A stretch of DNA of 64,000 bases, from assembly GCA_000223315.2 (NCBI GenBank), contig AFUS01000004.1, positions 620,001 through 684,000 of the forward strand, written 5' to 3'. The translations under genes were made by a program, and so were the position numbers. Every line of letters starts with the position of its first letter. The stretch's first letter is position 1. This document shows, piece by piece, positions 40,453 through 50,172 of the stretch. Under the pieces are notes generated by a model. That model was not told where the DNA came from. It made no database searches and was given only the letters and a program-made list of their open reading frames with translations. The stretch is from Parvimonas sp. oral taxon 393 str. F0440 (GTDB lineage Bacteria > Bacillota > Clostridia > Tissierellales > Peptoniphilaceae).

Positions 40453-41016
40453 ATGAGTTTAATTGGAAAAAAAATTGAAGAATTTCAAGTTCCTGCATAT
40501 TATGATGGGGATATAATAACAGTATCAAACAAAGATTTAGAAGGCAAATGGAGTCTTTTCTTCTTTTATCCAGGAGATTTTACATTTGTATGTCCAACTG
40601 AATTAGAAGATTTAGCATTAAGCTATGATAAATTTAAAGCAATAGGTTGTGAAATTTATTCAGTATCTACTGACTCTGAATTTGTTCATAAAGCTTGGTG
40701 GGATGCTTCTGAAACTATTAGAAAAATTCAATATCCAATGATTTCAGATAGAGCTTTAGCTCTTTCAGAACAATTTGGCGTATTAATTGAAGGCGAAGGA
40801 CAAGCTTTAAGAGGAACTTTCGTTGTAAATCCTCAAGGAGAAATAGTTCTTTATGAAGTAAATGCTAATGGTATTGGAAGAAATGCAAAAGAATTATTAA
40901 GAAAAGTTCAAGCTGCACAATTTGTTGCTAAACATGGTGATAAAGTGTGTCCTGCAAGATGGGAACCAGGTGATGAAACTTTAACTCCAGGATTAGACTT
41001 AGTAGGTAAATTATAA
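40453..41016 (+). CDS. Typical 2-Cys peroxiredoxin (AhpC-like)
   Basis: The 187-residue protein reads as AhpC. The peroxidatic Cys47 lies in DFTFVCPTELEDLA, the resolving Cys166 in GDKVCPARWEPGDETL, and ISDRALALSEQFGV is typical. It reduces hydrogen peroxide and organic peroxides. No ahpF follows, so electrons may come from the thioredoxin system encoded by trxB just upstream. Next to an oxygen-sensitive selenoenzyme cluster, a protective role is natural. AGGAGG precedes the ATG. Confidence 0.95.
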   Translation: MSLIGKKIEEFQVPAYYDGDIITVSNKDLEGKWSLFFFYPGDFTFVCPTELEDLALSYDKFKAIGCEIYSVSTDSEFVHKAWWDASETIRKIQYPMISDRALALSEQFGVLIEGEGQALRGTFVVNPQGEIVLYEVNANGIGRNAKELLRKVQAAQFVAKHGDKVCPARWEPGDETLTPGLDLVGKL

Positions 41017-41029
41017 TTATAAATTACTT

Positions 41030-41061
41030 TAGATCGGAATTTAATTTCGATCTTTTTTATT
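41030..41061 (+). terminator. Terminator after the peroxiredoxin gene
   Basis: AGATCGGAA pairs with TTTCGATCT (allowing one G-U), followed by T6. Confidence 0.82.
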
Positions 41062-41126
41062 GCGAAGCAACAAGGTTCCCGGGTACTCACCTGATGCGAA
41101 GCATCATGGAAGGGTGGGGTTCTTAT
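41058..41126. other. GC-rich island with two GCGAAGC mini-hairpins
   Basis: This ~65-base stretch is far richer in G and C than its surroundings. It holds TTGCGAAGCAA (41062-41072) and GATGCGAAGCATC (41092-41104), each with a GCGAAGC core, plus CCCGGG and a GGGTGGGG tract. It carries no open frame of note and lies between a terminator and the valS promoter. Function unknown; it may be a repeat or a structured element. It forms part of the 514-base gene-free gap 41017-41530. Confidence 0.6.
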
Positions 41127-41200
41127 TATATAATACTAATTTTTTAGAAATAGTTTGATTATAATTATACGAAAACATTCAAATTAATGACACTATTTTA

Positions 41201-41229
41201 TTGAAATTTAATTATTTTCGTGTTATAAT
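41201..41229 (+). promoter_or_regulatory. Promoter of the valS T-box leader
   Basis: TTGAAA at 41201-41206, 17-base spacer, TATAAT at 41224-41229 with TG one base upstream. Confidence 0.75.
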
Positions 41230-41275
41230 ATATCTAATATTTTTATGAATATAAAAAATTAAATATAGGCATATA

Positions 41276-41467
41276 AAAGAGGAGTAACTTAAAAGGAATT
41301 TTAAGAGAGAATTTGTTTGGTGTAAAAATTCAGTTTGTTTTTTGTGAAGGTAGCTTTTTAGCTTTGAAAAACGGGTAATTTCGTTATAAATTTAGAGAGT
41401 CATTTTATGAAAATTAGGTGGTACCGCGATAACTTCGTCCTATTTATTGGATGAAGTTTTTTTATTA
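41276..41467 (+). ncRNA. T-box riboswitch for valS
   Basis: The leader starts with an AGAGGAGTAA element, as in T-box stem I. It has the T-box proper GGTGGTACCGCG at 41417-41428. It ends in a terminator pairing AACTTCGTCC (41431-41440) with GGATGAAGTT (41449-41458), followed by T7. The putative specifier is GTA (valine) at 41350-41352 in GAAGGTAGC, which agrees with valS downstream. Uncharged tRNA-Val would bind and allow read-through. Confidence 0.92.
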
Positions 41468-41530
41468 CTATGAAATATTGTTATAAAAATAAAATGATTA
41501 TATCTATATTATTATTTTATAGGAGGTATT

Positions 41531-44156
41531 ATGAAAAATTTAGAAAAAATTATAATCCAAAAGATTTTGAAAAAAAATCTATGATAGTTGGTTAAATGAT
41601 AAAGACTTTGTTGCTAAAGTAAATCCAAATAAAATACCATATACAATTGTTATGCCACCTCCAAATGTAACAGGTAATTTACATTTAGGTCATGCTCTTA
41701 ATAATACGATTCAAGATATCTTAATTCGTTGGAAAAGAATGTGTGGTTTTGAAGCACTTTGGGTGCCTGGCACTGATCATGCATCTATTTCTACAGAGGC
41801 GAAAGTTGTTGAAAAAATAAAAAAAGATGGAAATTCTAAAGAAATACTTGGTAGAGATGGATTTTTAAAAGAAGCATGGGATTGGACTGCTAAATATGGT
41901 GGAAATATTAAAAATCAATTAAAAACTTTAGGAGTTTCTTGTGATTGGACAAGAGATGCTTTTACTTTAGATGAAAATTTATCTAAAGCAGTTGAGGAAG
42001 TTTTTATAAAAATGTATAATGATGGATTAATTTACAGAGGAGATAGAATAGTTAATTGGTGTTGTAATTGTGGTACAGCTATTTCTGATGCTGAGGTTGA
42101 ACATAATGATGAAGATGGAAATTTCTATCATATTAAATACTTTTTTAAAGATAGTGAAGAATATCTAACGATTGCAACTACAAGACCTGAAACAATGTTA
42201 GGTGACCTTGCAGTTGCTGTTCATCCTGATGACGAGAGATATAAAGACAAGGTAGGAAAAACTTTAATTTTACCTATTTTAAATATTGAAATTCCTTTGA
42301 TATCAGATGAATATGTAGATATGGAATTTGGTACAGGTTGTGTTAAGATTACACCTTCTCATGATCCAAATGACTTTGAAGTTGGAAGTAGACATAATTT
42401 AGGTCAAAAGTTAATTATGGATTATGATGGTAAGATTGCTGATGGCTTTGGTAAGTTTTCTGGTTTAGATAGAAATATTGCAAGAAAAGAAATCATAAAA
42501 GAACTTCAAGAAAATGGATATTTAATTAAAATAGAACCACATAATCATGCTGTTGGACATTGCGAAAGATGTAAGACAATCATAGAGCCAATTATTTCAA
42601 AACAATGGTTTGTAAAAATGGAAGATTTAGCAAAACCTGCTAAACAAGCCTATTTAGATGGAAAGTTAAATATTATTCCAGAACGATTTGGAAAAGTTTA
42701 TATAAATTGGTTAGATAATATAAAAGATTGGTGTATTTCACGTCAATTATGGTGGGGACATAGACTTCCTGTGTATTACTGTAGAGAAACAGGAGAAGTT
42801 GTTGTAAGTAGAACAGAACCAAAAGTAGAAGGCAAAACTTTTGTTAGAGATGAAGATACATTAGATACTTGGTTTTCTTCAGCTTTATGGCCTTTTTCAA
42901 CATTAGGATGGCCTAGTGAAACAGAAGACTTAAAATATTTTTTCCCAACTAATACTTTGGTTACTGGTTATGATATTTTATTTTTCTGGGTTATTAGAAT
43001 GATATTTTCAAGTTTATATAATCTTAAAGAAGTTCCTTTTGAGAATGTTTACTTTACAGGATTAATTAGAGACGAACTTGGAAGAAAGATGAGTAAGTCT
43101 TTAGGCAATGGAATTGATCCGATTGAAATAATAGATAAATATGGTGCAGATGCTTTAAGATTTACATTAGTTGGCGGTAATACTCCAGGAAATGATATGA
43201 GATTCTATGAAAAGAGAGTGGAATCTAATAGAAACTTTGCAAATAAATTGTGGAATGCATCTAGATTTGTTCTTATGAATTTAAATGATGATGAGTCTTA
43301 TGAAATTGATTTTAGTAAGATAGAAATAGAAGATAAATGGATTTTGACAAGATTGAATAGAACAATCAAAGAATTAACAGAGAATCTTACAAAATTTGAA
43401 TTTGGATTAGCTTCTGCAAAAATTTATGATTTTATCTGGAATGAGTTCTGTGACTGGTATATTGAGTTTTCTAAAACTAGATTATATGGAGATAATATTG
43501 ACAAAAAAACAGTTGCGAAATCTGTTTTAGTTTATGTTTTAAATAATATTTTAAAACTATTACATCCATTTATGCCATTTATAACAGAAGAAATTTATTC
43601 TTTTATGCCTAATGTAAATGAAAAATTGATTAATGCAAGTTTTCCTGTATATAATGAAAATAGTATGTTTATAGAAGAAGAAACAGAAGTTGAAAACTTA
43701 ATAGAAACAATTACTGCAATTAGAAATAAGAGAAGCGAAAAAAATATTCCACCTTCAAAGAAATCCGACTTGTATTTTGTTTCAAGTAGCGAAGTAACAA
43801 AAAAATATACTTCATCATTAGAACATTTATATAGATTTTTGGCTTCTTGTTCTAAAGTTATAGTAATGGATAAAGATGAAGAAATTACAAATTCTATGGT
43901 TGTGATTTGTAATAATCAAAAAATTTATATTCCATTAGATGGGCTTGTAGATTATGAAAAAGAATTAGAAAAACTAAATTTAGATTTACAAAAATATGAA
44001 TCAGAAATAAAAAGAGCATCTTCTAAGCTTTCAAATGAAAAATTTGTTAATAATGCTCCTGAAAAGGTTGTAAATGAAGAAAGAGAAAAACTGAAAAAAT
44101 ATCAAAATATTTATGATGAAATATTGTCAAGTATTGAAAAAATAAAGAATAATTAG
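41531..44156 (+). CDS. valS: Valyl-tRNA synthetase, two N-terminal frameshifts
   Basis: ValS charges tRNA-Val. It shows PPPNVTGNLHLGHAL (HIGH), the editing-domain TTRPETMLGDLAVAVHP, RKMSKSLGN (KMSKS), and a C-terminal coiled coil from about residue 805. Translation begins at ATG 41531 after AGGAGG. The first 35 codons are broken at the A6 run 41544-41549 and the A8 run 41570-41577. One A added to each gives MKNLEKNYNPKDFEKKIYDS and a continuous 875-residue protein. Because valS is essential these breaks are almost surely sequence errors. Confidence 0.95.
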
Positions 44157-44164
44157 GTGATTTT

Positions 44165-44290
44165 ATGAATATAGATTTTAATGTTATATTTATGACTTTT
44201 TTAATTGTAATACTTGTTAGTATTCAATATACTTTAAATAAAATATTGATAATTTTAAAGGAAATTAAGGATACTGAAAAGAAAAAATAG
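44165..44290 (+). CDS. Small single-span membrane protein
   Basis: A 41-residue frame begins MNIDFNVIFMTFLIVILVSI and ends in a lysine-rich tail (KEIKDTEKKK). One hydrophobic helix spans about residues 5-30. TAGGTGATTTT at the valS stop provides a ribosome binding site. It fits tightly between valS and hpt. I do not know a family. Its small size leaves some doubt that it is a real gene. Confidence 0.55.
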   Translation: MNIDFNVIFMTFLIVILVSIQYTLNKILIILKEIKDTEKKK

Positions 44291-44341
44291 AATTTGAAAA
44301 AAATAAAAATAATAAAAAAATTGCTAAGGGGGACTATTTTG

Positions 44342-44863
44342 ATGAACAAAAGAGAGGTTACTAGATTTACAAGAGAAGAAATTGCAAATAGGGTGAAAGA
44401 ACTTGGAAAACAAATTTCTAAAGATTATGCTGAAAAAGAGTTAGTTGCAATAGGTCTTTTGAGGGGTAGTTTCGTTTTTCTTGCGGATTTAGTCAGAGAG
44501 ATAGACAATCCGATAGTAGTTGATTTTATAACAACTTCATCTTACGAACATTCTGAAATTTCAACAGGTACAGTTAATATTATTTCTGATCTTAGAGAAG
44601 ATATTGAGGGAAAAGATGTTCTTATTGTGGATGATATTATGGATTCAGGAAATACTTTAAAAAATATTAAAGAATATCTATTAAAGAAAAATCCAAAAAG
44701 TGTTAAAACTTGTGTAATGCTTGATAAACCTTGTAGAAGAGAAGTAGATATAGTTCCGGATTATTTTGGATTTGAAATTGAAGATTGGTTTATAGTTGGA
44801 TACGGTCTTAACTATGGAAATAAGTATAGGAATATTCCTTACATTTTTTCTTATGAGGATTAA
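44342..44863 (+). CDS. hpt: Hypoxanthine phosphoribosyltransferase
   Basis: Hpt salvages hypoxanthine and guanine using PRPP. The PRPP loop is VLIVDDIMDSGNTL and the N-terminal LLRGSFVFLADLVR is typical. It ends with VGYGLNYGNKYRNIPYI. I chose ATG 44342 because AAGGGGG stands before it, giving 173 residues; a longer TTG start is less likely. It complements the de novo purine operon and the nucleoside importer. Confidence 0.95.
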   Translation: MNKREVTRFTREEIANRVKELGKQISKDYAEKELVAIGLLRGSFVFLADLVREIDNPIVVDFITTSSYEHSEISTGTVNIISDLREDIEGKDVLIVDDIMDSGNTLKNIKEYLLKKNPKSVKTCVMLDKPCRREVDIVPDYFGFEIEDWFIVGYGLNYGNKYRNIPYIFSYED

Positions 44864-44865
44864 AT

Positions 44866-45593
44866 ATGTACGATAAATTTTCTTATATTTATGATGAGCT
44901 TATGAAAAGGCAAGTAGATTATAATCTACTTGCCTCTAATGTTATACAAATATGTAATGATAATAATATTGATGTAAAAAATATTTTAGAATGCGGAATG
45001 GGTAGCGGGAATTTAACTGAACAATTTTTAGAAAGAAAAATTGATGTTGATGGATTTGATATTTCAGATAATATGTTATCCATCGCTTATAACAAATTGA
45101 TAGATTATAATAATGTTAATATTCTGAAGGGGGATATAAGAACCTTTGTATCTAATAAAAAATATAATTTAATATGTTGTTTTTTGATGTTTTAAATTAT
45201 ATAAAAAATCTGGATGAAATTGAGTTATTCTTACAAAATGCAAAAAAACAGATGAATGAGAATTCTATTTTAATGTTTGATGTGAATTCAGAATATAAAC
45301 TTAGAGAATATTTAGGAAACAATACATTTGTAGTTGAAGAAGATGATATTTATTATGTTTGGAGAAATTCTCTTTATAAAAAATATATAAATTTTGAAAT
45401 TGATTTTTTATAAAAAAGAAAAAATATCTATGAAAAAATTAAAGAAAGACAAAGACAGTACATCCATTCAGAAAATGATATATTAAAATTAATTGAGAAA
45501 AATAATTTTAAAATTTCAGATATTTTAGATTTTGAAACCTTTAAAAATAAGAGAAAAAACACTTATAGAATACTATATATCTTAAAAATTTGA
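44866..45593 (+). CDS. SAM-dependent methyltransferase, frameshifted
   Basis: The protein shows motif I (ILECGMGSGNLTEQF), the acidic strand GFDISDNMLSIA and the post-I strand NLICCFFDVLNYI. This is the type often annotated as a class I methyltransferase near hpt or sporulation genes. The frame breaks at T6 45180-45185. A stop at 45411-45413 is bypassed by adding one T and two As in the T6-A6-A6 cluster at 45402-45424. With these the protein is 243 residues and ends ILKI. The second cluster could instead be one true nonsense mutation. The start lies two bases after hpt. Substrate unknown. Confidence 0.75.
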
Positions 45594-45595
45594 GT

Positions 45596-45624
45596 TTGAC
45601 AAATATAATAGATGAGTATATAAT
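45596..45624 (+). promoter_or_regulatory. Promoter of the DUF819 permease gene
   Basis: A consensus promoter: TTGACA (45596-45601), 17-base spacer, TATAAT (45619-45624). Confidence 0.85.
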
Positions 45625-45672
45625 AAAGAAGGATGTGAAAAGCATTCCATATATTTTTAAGGAGGTATTTAT

Positions 45673-46938
45673 ATGTTATATTTTGCTCAAGAAGTGACAA
45701 AACAACAATATTGGTCACTTATTAAGACAGATAATACATTGGTGTTATTAGCTATTTTATGTGCAATAGCCGCTTTCAGTATTTATCTTGAACAAACTTA
45801 CAGCTGGGCTGGTAAAATTACAGGTTGTATTTTGGCATTAGCTTTTACAATGGTTTTATCAAATGCTAAAATTATTCCGGCAGAAGATACAAAAGCATAC
45901 GATATAGTATGGGGTTGGGTAGTTCCGCTTGCAATTCCTATGTTGCTATTTAAAGCGGACTTGAAGAAAGTTTGGAAAGAATCCGGAAGACTTATATGGA
46001 TTTATTTACTTAGTGGTCTTGGAACAATTTTAGGAGCATTTGCTGCATTTTTCCTATTAAAAAACTTTATTCCGGAACTTTATAAATTAAGTGCAATGAT
46101 GGTTGGTACTTATACCGGTGGTAGTATGAACTTAACTGCTATGGCAGATGCATTTCCTTTAGATGATAAAGGATTACTTGGTTCTGCAGTTGTAGCTGAT
46201 AACTTGTTTATGGGAATTTACTTTGTGAGTTTAACAATTATTCCTACAATGAAATTTTTTAGAAAACACTATTCTCATCCTTATGAAGATGAAATGGAAA
46301 AATTAGGCTCAGCCGGAGAAAACAAGGCAGCTCAATTTTGGTCAAAAAAGGATGTTTCTTTGTTGGATGTTGCAAAAGTAGTATCTTTTTCATTTGCAAT
46401 AGTTGCAATTTCTACAGAATTAGGTGCATATATTTCAGGATTTAAGCCTGATACTAATAGTATGGGTACAGGATTGAAATTTATAGTTGATTTATTCTTT
46501 GGTTTAATAGGTAGTAAATATCTGTTAATGACTACAATTACTGTTCTTTTAGCTACTTATACTAAAGTTCTAGCTAAGGTATCCGGTGCCGAAGAAATTG
46601 GAACATTTTTAATTCATATTTTCTTTGGAGCTATCGGAGCACCTGCTTCAATTGAAATTATTTTAAAGAAAGCACCTTGGTTATTAGTATTCTGTATTCT
46701 TATTGTAGTTATAAATATGCTTGTTTCATTTATTTTCGGTAAGATTTTCAAATTTTCAATTGAGGAAGTTTGTATTGCATCAAATGCTAATATTGGTGGC
46801 CCAACAACAGCTGCTGCACTTGCTATAGCGAGAGGCTGGAATCAATTAGTTGTTCCTGCAATGTTAGTTGGTATTTTAGGATATGTTATCGGTAACTATT
46901 ACGGTGTATTTATTGGTAACATATTGAAGTTGTTCTAG
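45673..46938 (+). CDS. DUF819-family membrane protein (YjcL-like)
   Basis: The 421-residue protein has about eleven hydrophobic spans. Conserved family stretches are present: WGWVVPLAIPMLLFKADLK, MVGTYTGGSMNLTAMADAF and the C-terminal ASNANIGGPTTAAALAIA. The family is annotated as DUF819 and is expected to be a transporter; its substrate is unknown. AAGGAGG precedes the ATG and a strong promoter lies 50 bases upstream. An OsmC-like gene follows after two bases and is coupled to it. Confidence 0.9.
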   Translation: MLYFAQEVTKQQYWSLIKTDNTLVLLAILCAIAAFSIYLEQTYSWAGKITGCILALAFTMVLSNAKIIPAEDTKAYDIVWGWVVPLAIPMLLFKADLKKVWKESGRLIWIYLLSGLGTILGAFAAFFLLKNFIPELYKLSAMMVGTYTGGSMNLTAMADAFPLDDKGLLGSAVVADNLFMGIYFVSLTIIPTMKFFRKHYSHPYEDEMEKLGSAGENKAAQFWSKKDVSLLDVAKVVSFSFAIVAISTELGAYISGFKPDTNSMGTGLKFIVDLFFGLIGSKYLLMTTITVLLATYTKVLAKVSGAEEIGTFLIHIFFGAIGAPASIEIILKKAPWLLVFCILIVVINMLVSFIFGKIFKFSIEEVCIASNANIGGPTTAAALAIARGWNQLVVPAMLVGILGYVIGNYYGVFIGNILKLF

Positions 46939-46940
46939 TT

Positions 46941-47366
46941 ATGATTTGTAATATAGGATTAGATAAAAATGGAGAGATGATTTTATCCAGTAATGGACAG
47001 GAGATAATAACACATAGTTTAAAATGTAAAGAAATAAATTCCGGATATATGTCACCGGGTGCTATGTTTATGGGAGCCCTTGCAGGCTGTAAGGTTTTAA
47101 CTTTTATGAAATCTGCAAAGTATTATAAAATTAAATTTGAAGATTTAAATATTGAAGTTGAAGCTTATGTTGTAAGTACTGATAATATAGGAGATACTCC
47201 ATTTAAAAATCAAGAATATTCAGAAATAAGAACAAAATATTCTTTGAAAACAGATGCAAGCATCGATCAACTTGATAGAGTAATTAATCTTGCAAATAAA
47301 ATATGCACCGTAAATTTAGCTGTTGATAAGAATATAAAACAGTTTCATACAATTGAATTATTATAA
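46941..47366 (+). CDS. OsmC/Ohr-family protein
   Basis: The 141-residue protein has the OsmC fold. The two conserved cysteines lie in GALAGCKVLTFM and LANKICTVNLAV. Such proteins reduce organic hydroperoxides by a thiol mechanism. The N-terminus is short compared with classical OsmC. It has no clear ribosome binding site and starts two bases after the permease stop, so it is probably translated by coupling. A terminator follows. Confidence 0.88.
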   Translation: MICNIGLDKNGEMILSSNGQEIITHSLKCKEINSGYMSPGAMFMGALAGCKVLTFMKSAKYYKIKFEDLNIEVEAYVVSTDNIGDTPFKNQEYSEIRTKYSLKTDASIDQLDRVINLANKICTVNLAVDKNIKQFHTIELL

Positions 47367-47369
47367 ATT

Positions 47370-47405
47370 TAAAAATCACAGATAAAATATTCTGTGATTT
47401 TTTTA
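47370..47405 (+). terminator. Terminator after the OsmC gene
   Basis: AAAATCACAGA pairs with TCTGTGATTTT, followed by T-run. Confidence 0.88.
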
Positions 47406-47420
47406 TAAGATGTTTTAATC

Positions 47421-47449
47421 TTTACAATAGTATTTATTAATGGTATAAT
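47421..47449 (+). promoter_or_regulatory. Promoter of the secreted protein gene
   Basis: TTTACA (47421-47426), 17-base spacer, TATAAT (47444-47449), with TG one base before. Confidence 0.75.
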
Positions 47450-47475
47450 ACTCGTATATAGGACTGGAGGAAAAT

Positions 47476-48936
47476 ATGAAAAATAAATTTTTACTCATGA
47501 TAACGTTACTTTGCTTTTTATTGAGCAATTCTTACATAACTAAAGCTGAAGGAAGTAATTTAACTGATAACTATAGAATTTATGAACCCTTTAATTTATC
47601 TGATACTAAAAATTTAGAATTAACTGGAGATTCAATAATAGATTTTTCAAATGCAAATTCAAATGAAAATAAATTAGATGGAATATATAAAGCAAATTAT
47701 ACTCTTAAAAGTACAAATAATGGAAATTCAACTTTAAAAATGGGATTAACATTTAATAGTAGCATCGAAAAGCTAAGTAATTTTTCAATTAAAATAGATG
47801 GAGCAGAGGTACCATATTCTTTTAAATTTTTAAATGATAAATTTAAGACGCCAACAGGAAGTGAATTTTATAAAGAAATAGTTAGTAATATAGATTCTCC
47901 AATTTATGAACCTGTTAATTTTAAAAAAGAAGATGTTGGAACTCTTAGAAAATTTAATTTAGAGTCAAGCAATGCAGAAAATTTAAAATATGAGATTACT
48001 ATTAAATATTCAACTGATAAAACAAAGTTGTTTTTGTCAGGTGGTGAAGATGTCAAAGTTGAAGAAAATAAAAATAATAAAACTTTAATATTAACGCATG
48101 AGTTTAGCGGTAAAAGCAAAACTCCTATTTTATATACAATTGGAAATGATGTAAATATAACAACAAAGGTATTTTTAGGAGATAAACAAGTTAACTCAGG
48201 ATATAAAGAAAATATTGAAAAATCAACAATTAATGTTGAAAATTTTTTAAAGACTATTTTTTTAGGAGAAGTTCCTGAAAATGTTCGACAAAGATTTTCA
48301 GAGGATAATTTATATGAAATATTTGTTGAAAATTTTGATAAAATTTTAGGTGGTAGTGGATATGACAGTTTAGGAGTTTTGAAATCAACTGCAGATAAAC
48401 AAATTGTTGTAACTTTTGAAACTTCAATTGAACCTAAAGTTGAAAAAAAATTAAGTGTTGAATATCCAATTTCAGCGACTCTTACAACTGTAAATAATAT
48501 TAATGTAATGAAATTAAATTTAGAAAGTTCTTCACTTTCTACTTTTGATAATTTTAAAAGTTTTAAATATAAATTTTTAGGTAATGATGATTACAAGTAT
48601 ATTATAAATTCAAATACAAAATATATTAATACTAAAAACGGTTCAGAAATAACATTAAAAAAGTCTAATTTAGAACTTATTACAAACTTAATTTATAAGG
48701 AAAAATATGTAAAAGGAATTAGTGAAAAAGATGCAAAATCTTATACTAATTATGCATTAATCATATTAGGAATTTCTGAAGTGGTTGGAGTTTTGTATTT
48801 AAAGAATATGTATTTTAAAGATAAAAAATTAATAGAAGAAAAAGATAAAATCGAAATTCATTTTCGATTTTTTTTCTTTTTATTGCATTTGCAACATAAA
48901 ATAAGTAAAAAATATAGTAATATAAATATATTATAA
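47476..48936 (+). CDS. Secreted, C-terminally anchored protein of unknown function
   Basis: A signal peptide (KNKFLLMITLLCFLLSNSYI, cut near AEG) is followed by ~400 residues of beta-rich, asparagine- and lysine-rich sequence. A C-terminal membrane span (YALIILGISEVVGVLYL) and a short basic tail come last. There is no LPXTG motif or cysteine-rich repeat. The raw frame runs to 48936 through the terminator hairpin. Adding one A to the A5 run at 48839-48843 ends it at 48848 (457 residues), which is more believable. GGAGG precedes the ATG. I do not recognise the family; the topology suits a surface adhesin or binding protein. Confidence 0.8.
   Translation: MKNKFLLMITLLCFLLSNSYITKAEGSNLTDNYRIYEPFNLSDTKNLELTGDSIIDFSNANSNENKLDGIYKANYTLKSTNNGNSTLKMGLTFNSSIEKLSNFSIKIDGAEVPYSFKFLNDKFKTPTGSEFYKEIVSNIDSPIYEPVNFKKEDVGTLRKFNLESSNAENLKYEITIKYSTDKTKLFLSGGEDVKVEENKNNKTLILTHEFSGKSKTPILYTIGNDVNITTKVFLGDKQVNSGYKENIEKSTINVENFLKTIFLGEVPENVRQRFSEDNLYEIFVENFDKILGGSGYDSLGVLKSTADKQIVVTFETSIEPKVEKKLSVEYPISATLTTVNNINVMKLNLESSSLSTFDNFKSFKYKFLGNDDYKYIINSNTKYINTKNGSEITLKKSNLELITNLIYKEKYVKGISEKDAKSYTNYALIILGISEVVGVLYLKNMYFKDKKLIEEKDKIEIHFRFFFFLLHLQHKISKKYSNINIL
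48848..48886 (+). terminator. Terminator after the secreted protein gene
   Basis: AATCGAAA pairs with TTTCGATT around TTCAT, followed by T8. It lies inside the raw frame only because of the suspected one-base error. Confidence 0.82.
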
Positions 48937-48946
48937 GGAGGTAAAT

Positions 48947-50164
48947 ATGAATAAAATAAATTTTGATGATAAATTATATAATATTTTAAATGGAAATGAA
49001 AAACTTTTACAATTTTTTATTAATAATGGTTTTGATCAATTAAAAAATGAAAAAATGTTAAAAACAATGGGTAAAATGGTTTCTTTAAATATGGCTTTAA
49101 AAGTTAGAGGAATTAATAAAGCTGCTTTCGAAGAAAAGCTAGATTTGTTTTTGAATGACGAACATAGTTCTGTTGATAAATCACTTGAAGAAGAAAACTC
49201 ATTAACAGGGGATGTTATTGTAAAAGGTGTTTTACCATGTCCTTTAAAAATTCCTATTCTAGATGCTCTTGATAAATTTGTTGAAGATGAAAAGACGAAA
49301 GATTTAACAATTGGATATGAACTAAAGTCAGCAAATTTAGGTTTAGATTGGATTGAAAATGATATTGATTCCGGAGATATTAATAAGGTTGCAGATATTA
49401 TGATTTCAGCAGGTTTTGAGTTATTTTTTGATAAAGATAAATTTGGGAAATTTTTTGAAGAGGATAAATTTTATATAGAAAATAAGCAGATGAATAAAGA
49501 CTTTGATAATGAAAAAATCTGTTTAAGAGATCCAAAAAATATCTACAATATTATTGCAGTAGTTCCTTGTGTATTTTTAGTGAATGAAAATAATCTTAAT
49601 GGAAGAAAAATTCCTACTTCTTGGGAAGATTTACTTTTTAGCGGAGATTATATTGATAGTGTAGCGATACCGTTATCTGATTTAGATATGTTTAATGCTT
49701 TAGTTGTAAACATTTATGCAAAATGGGGAATTAAAGGAATCAAGGCATTGGCAAAAATATATAAGAAAAGTTTACATCCTGCAGAAATGGTTAAGAAAAA
49801 AGGAGATTCAAAAAATAATCCACTTGTTAGTATAACACCATATTTTTTTACACAAATGGTATCAAGAAGTTCTGCACTAAAAGTTGTTTGGCCAAAAGAT
49901 GGTGCAATTGTCAGCCCTGTGTTTATAATGGCTAAAAAGGATAATGAAAAAGCTCAAAAAGTTGTTGAATTTTTTAGAAATGAAGATGTTGGAAAATTAC
50001 TTTCTTCAAATGGAAAATTTCCTACTACAGTTTATGGTGTAGATAATATGATGAATAAAGACTATGGATTTTTATTCTGTGGTTGGGATTATATTCATAA
50101 TAATGATATAGTAAAGGTTATGGAAGAATCTGAAAGGATTTTTAATGAAGAAATATTAAAATAG
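48947..50164 (+). CDS. Cytosolic solute-binding-like protein with an N-terminal DUF1858-like domain
   Basis: The first ~70 residues (LYNILNGNEKLLQFFINNGF, then MLKTMGKMVSLNMALKVRGI) resemble a DUF1858-type helical domain. The remaining ~330 residues resemble class II periplasmic solute-binding proteins of the iron/spermidine type (IPTSWEDLLFSGDYIDSVAI, GAIVSPVFIMAKKDNEKAQK). There is no signal peptide or lipobox, so it should stay in the cytosol, which is unusual for this fold. AAGGAGG precedes the ATG. It is 405 residues and intact. It is first of a three-gene cassette with a GTPase and an ABC ATPase. Function unknown. Confidence 0.85.
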   Translation: MNKINFDDKLYNILNGNEKLLQFFINNGFDQLKNEKMLKTMGKMVSLNMALKVRGINKAAFEEKLDLFLNDEHSSVDKSLEEENSLTGDVIVKGVLPCPLKIPILDALDKFVEDEKTKDLTIGYELKSANLGLDWIENDIDSGDINKVADIMISAGFELFFDKDKFGKFFEEDKFYIENKQMNKDFDNEKICLRDPKNIYNIIAVVPCVFLVNENNLNGRKIPTSWEDLLFSGDYIDSVAIPLSDLDMFNALVVNIYAKWGIKGIKALAKIYKKSLHPAEMVKKKGDSKNNPLVSITPYFFTQMVSRSSALKVVWPKDGAIVSPVFIMAKKDNEKAQKVVEFFRNEDVGKLLSSNGKFPTTVYGVDNMMNKDYGFLFCGWDYIHNNDIVKVMEESERIFNEEILK

Positions 50165-50172
50165 AGGTTTAT

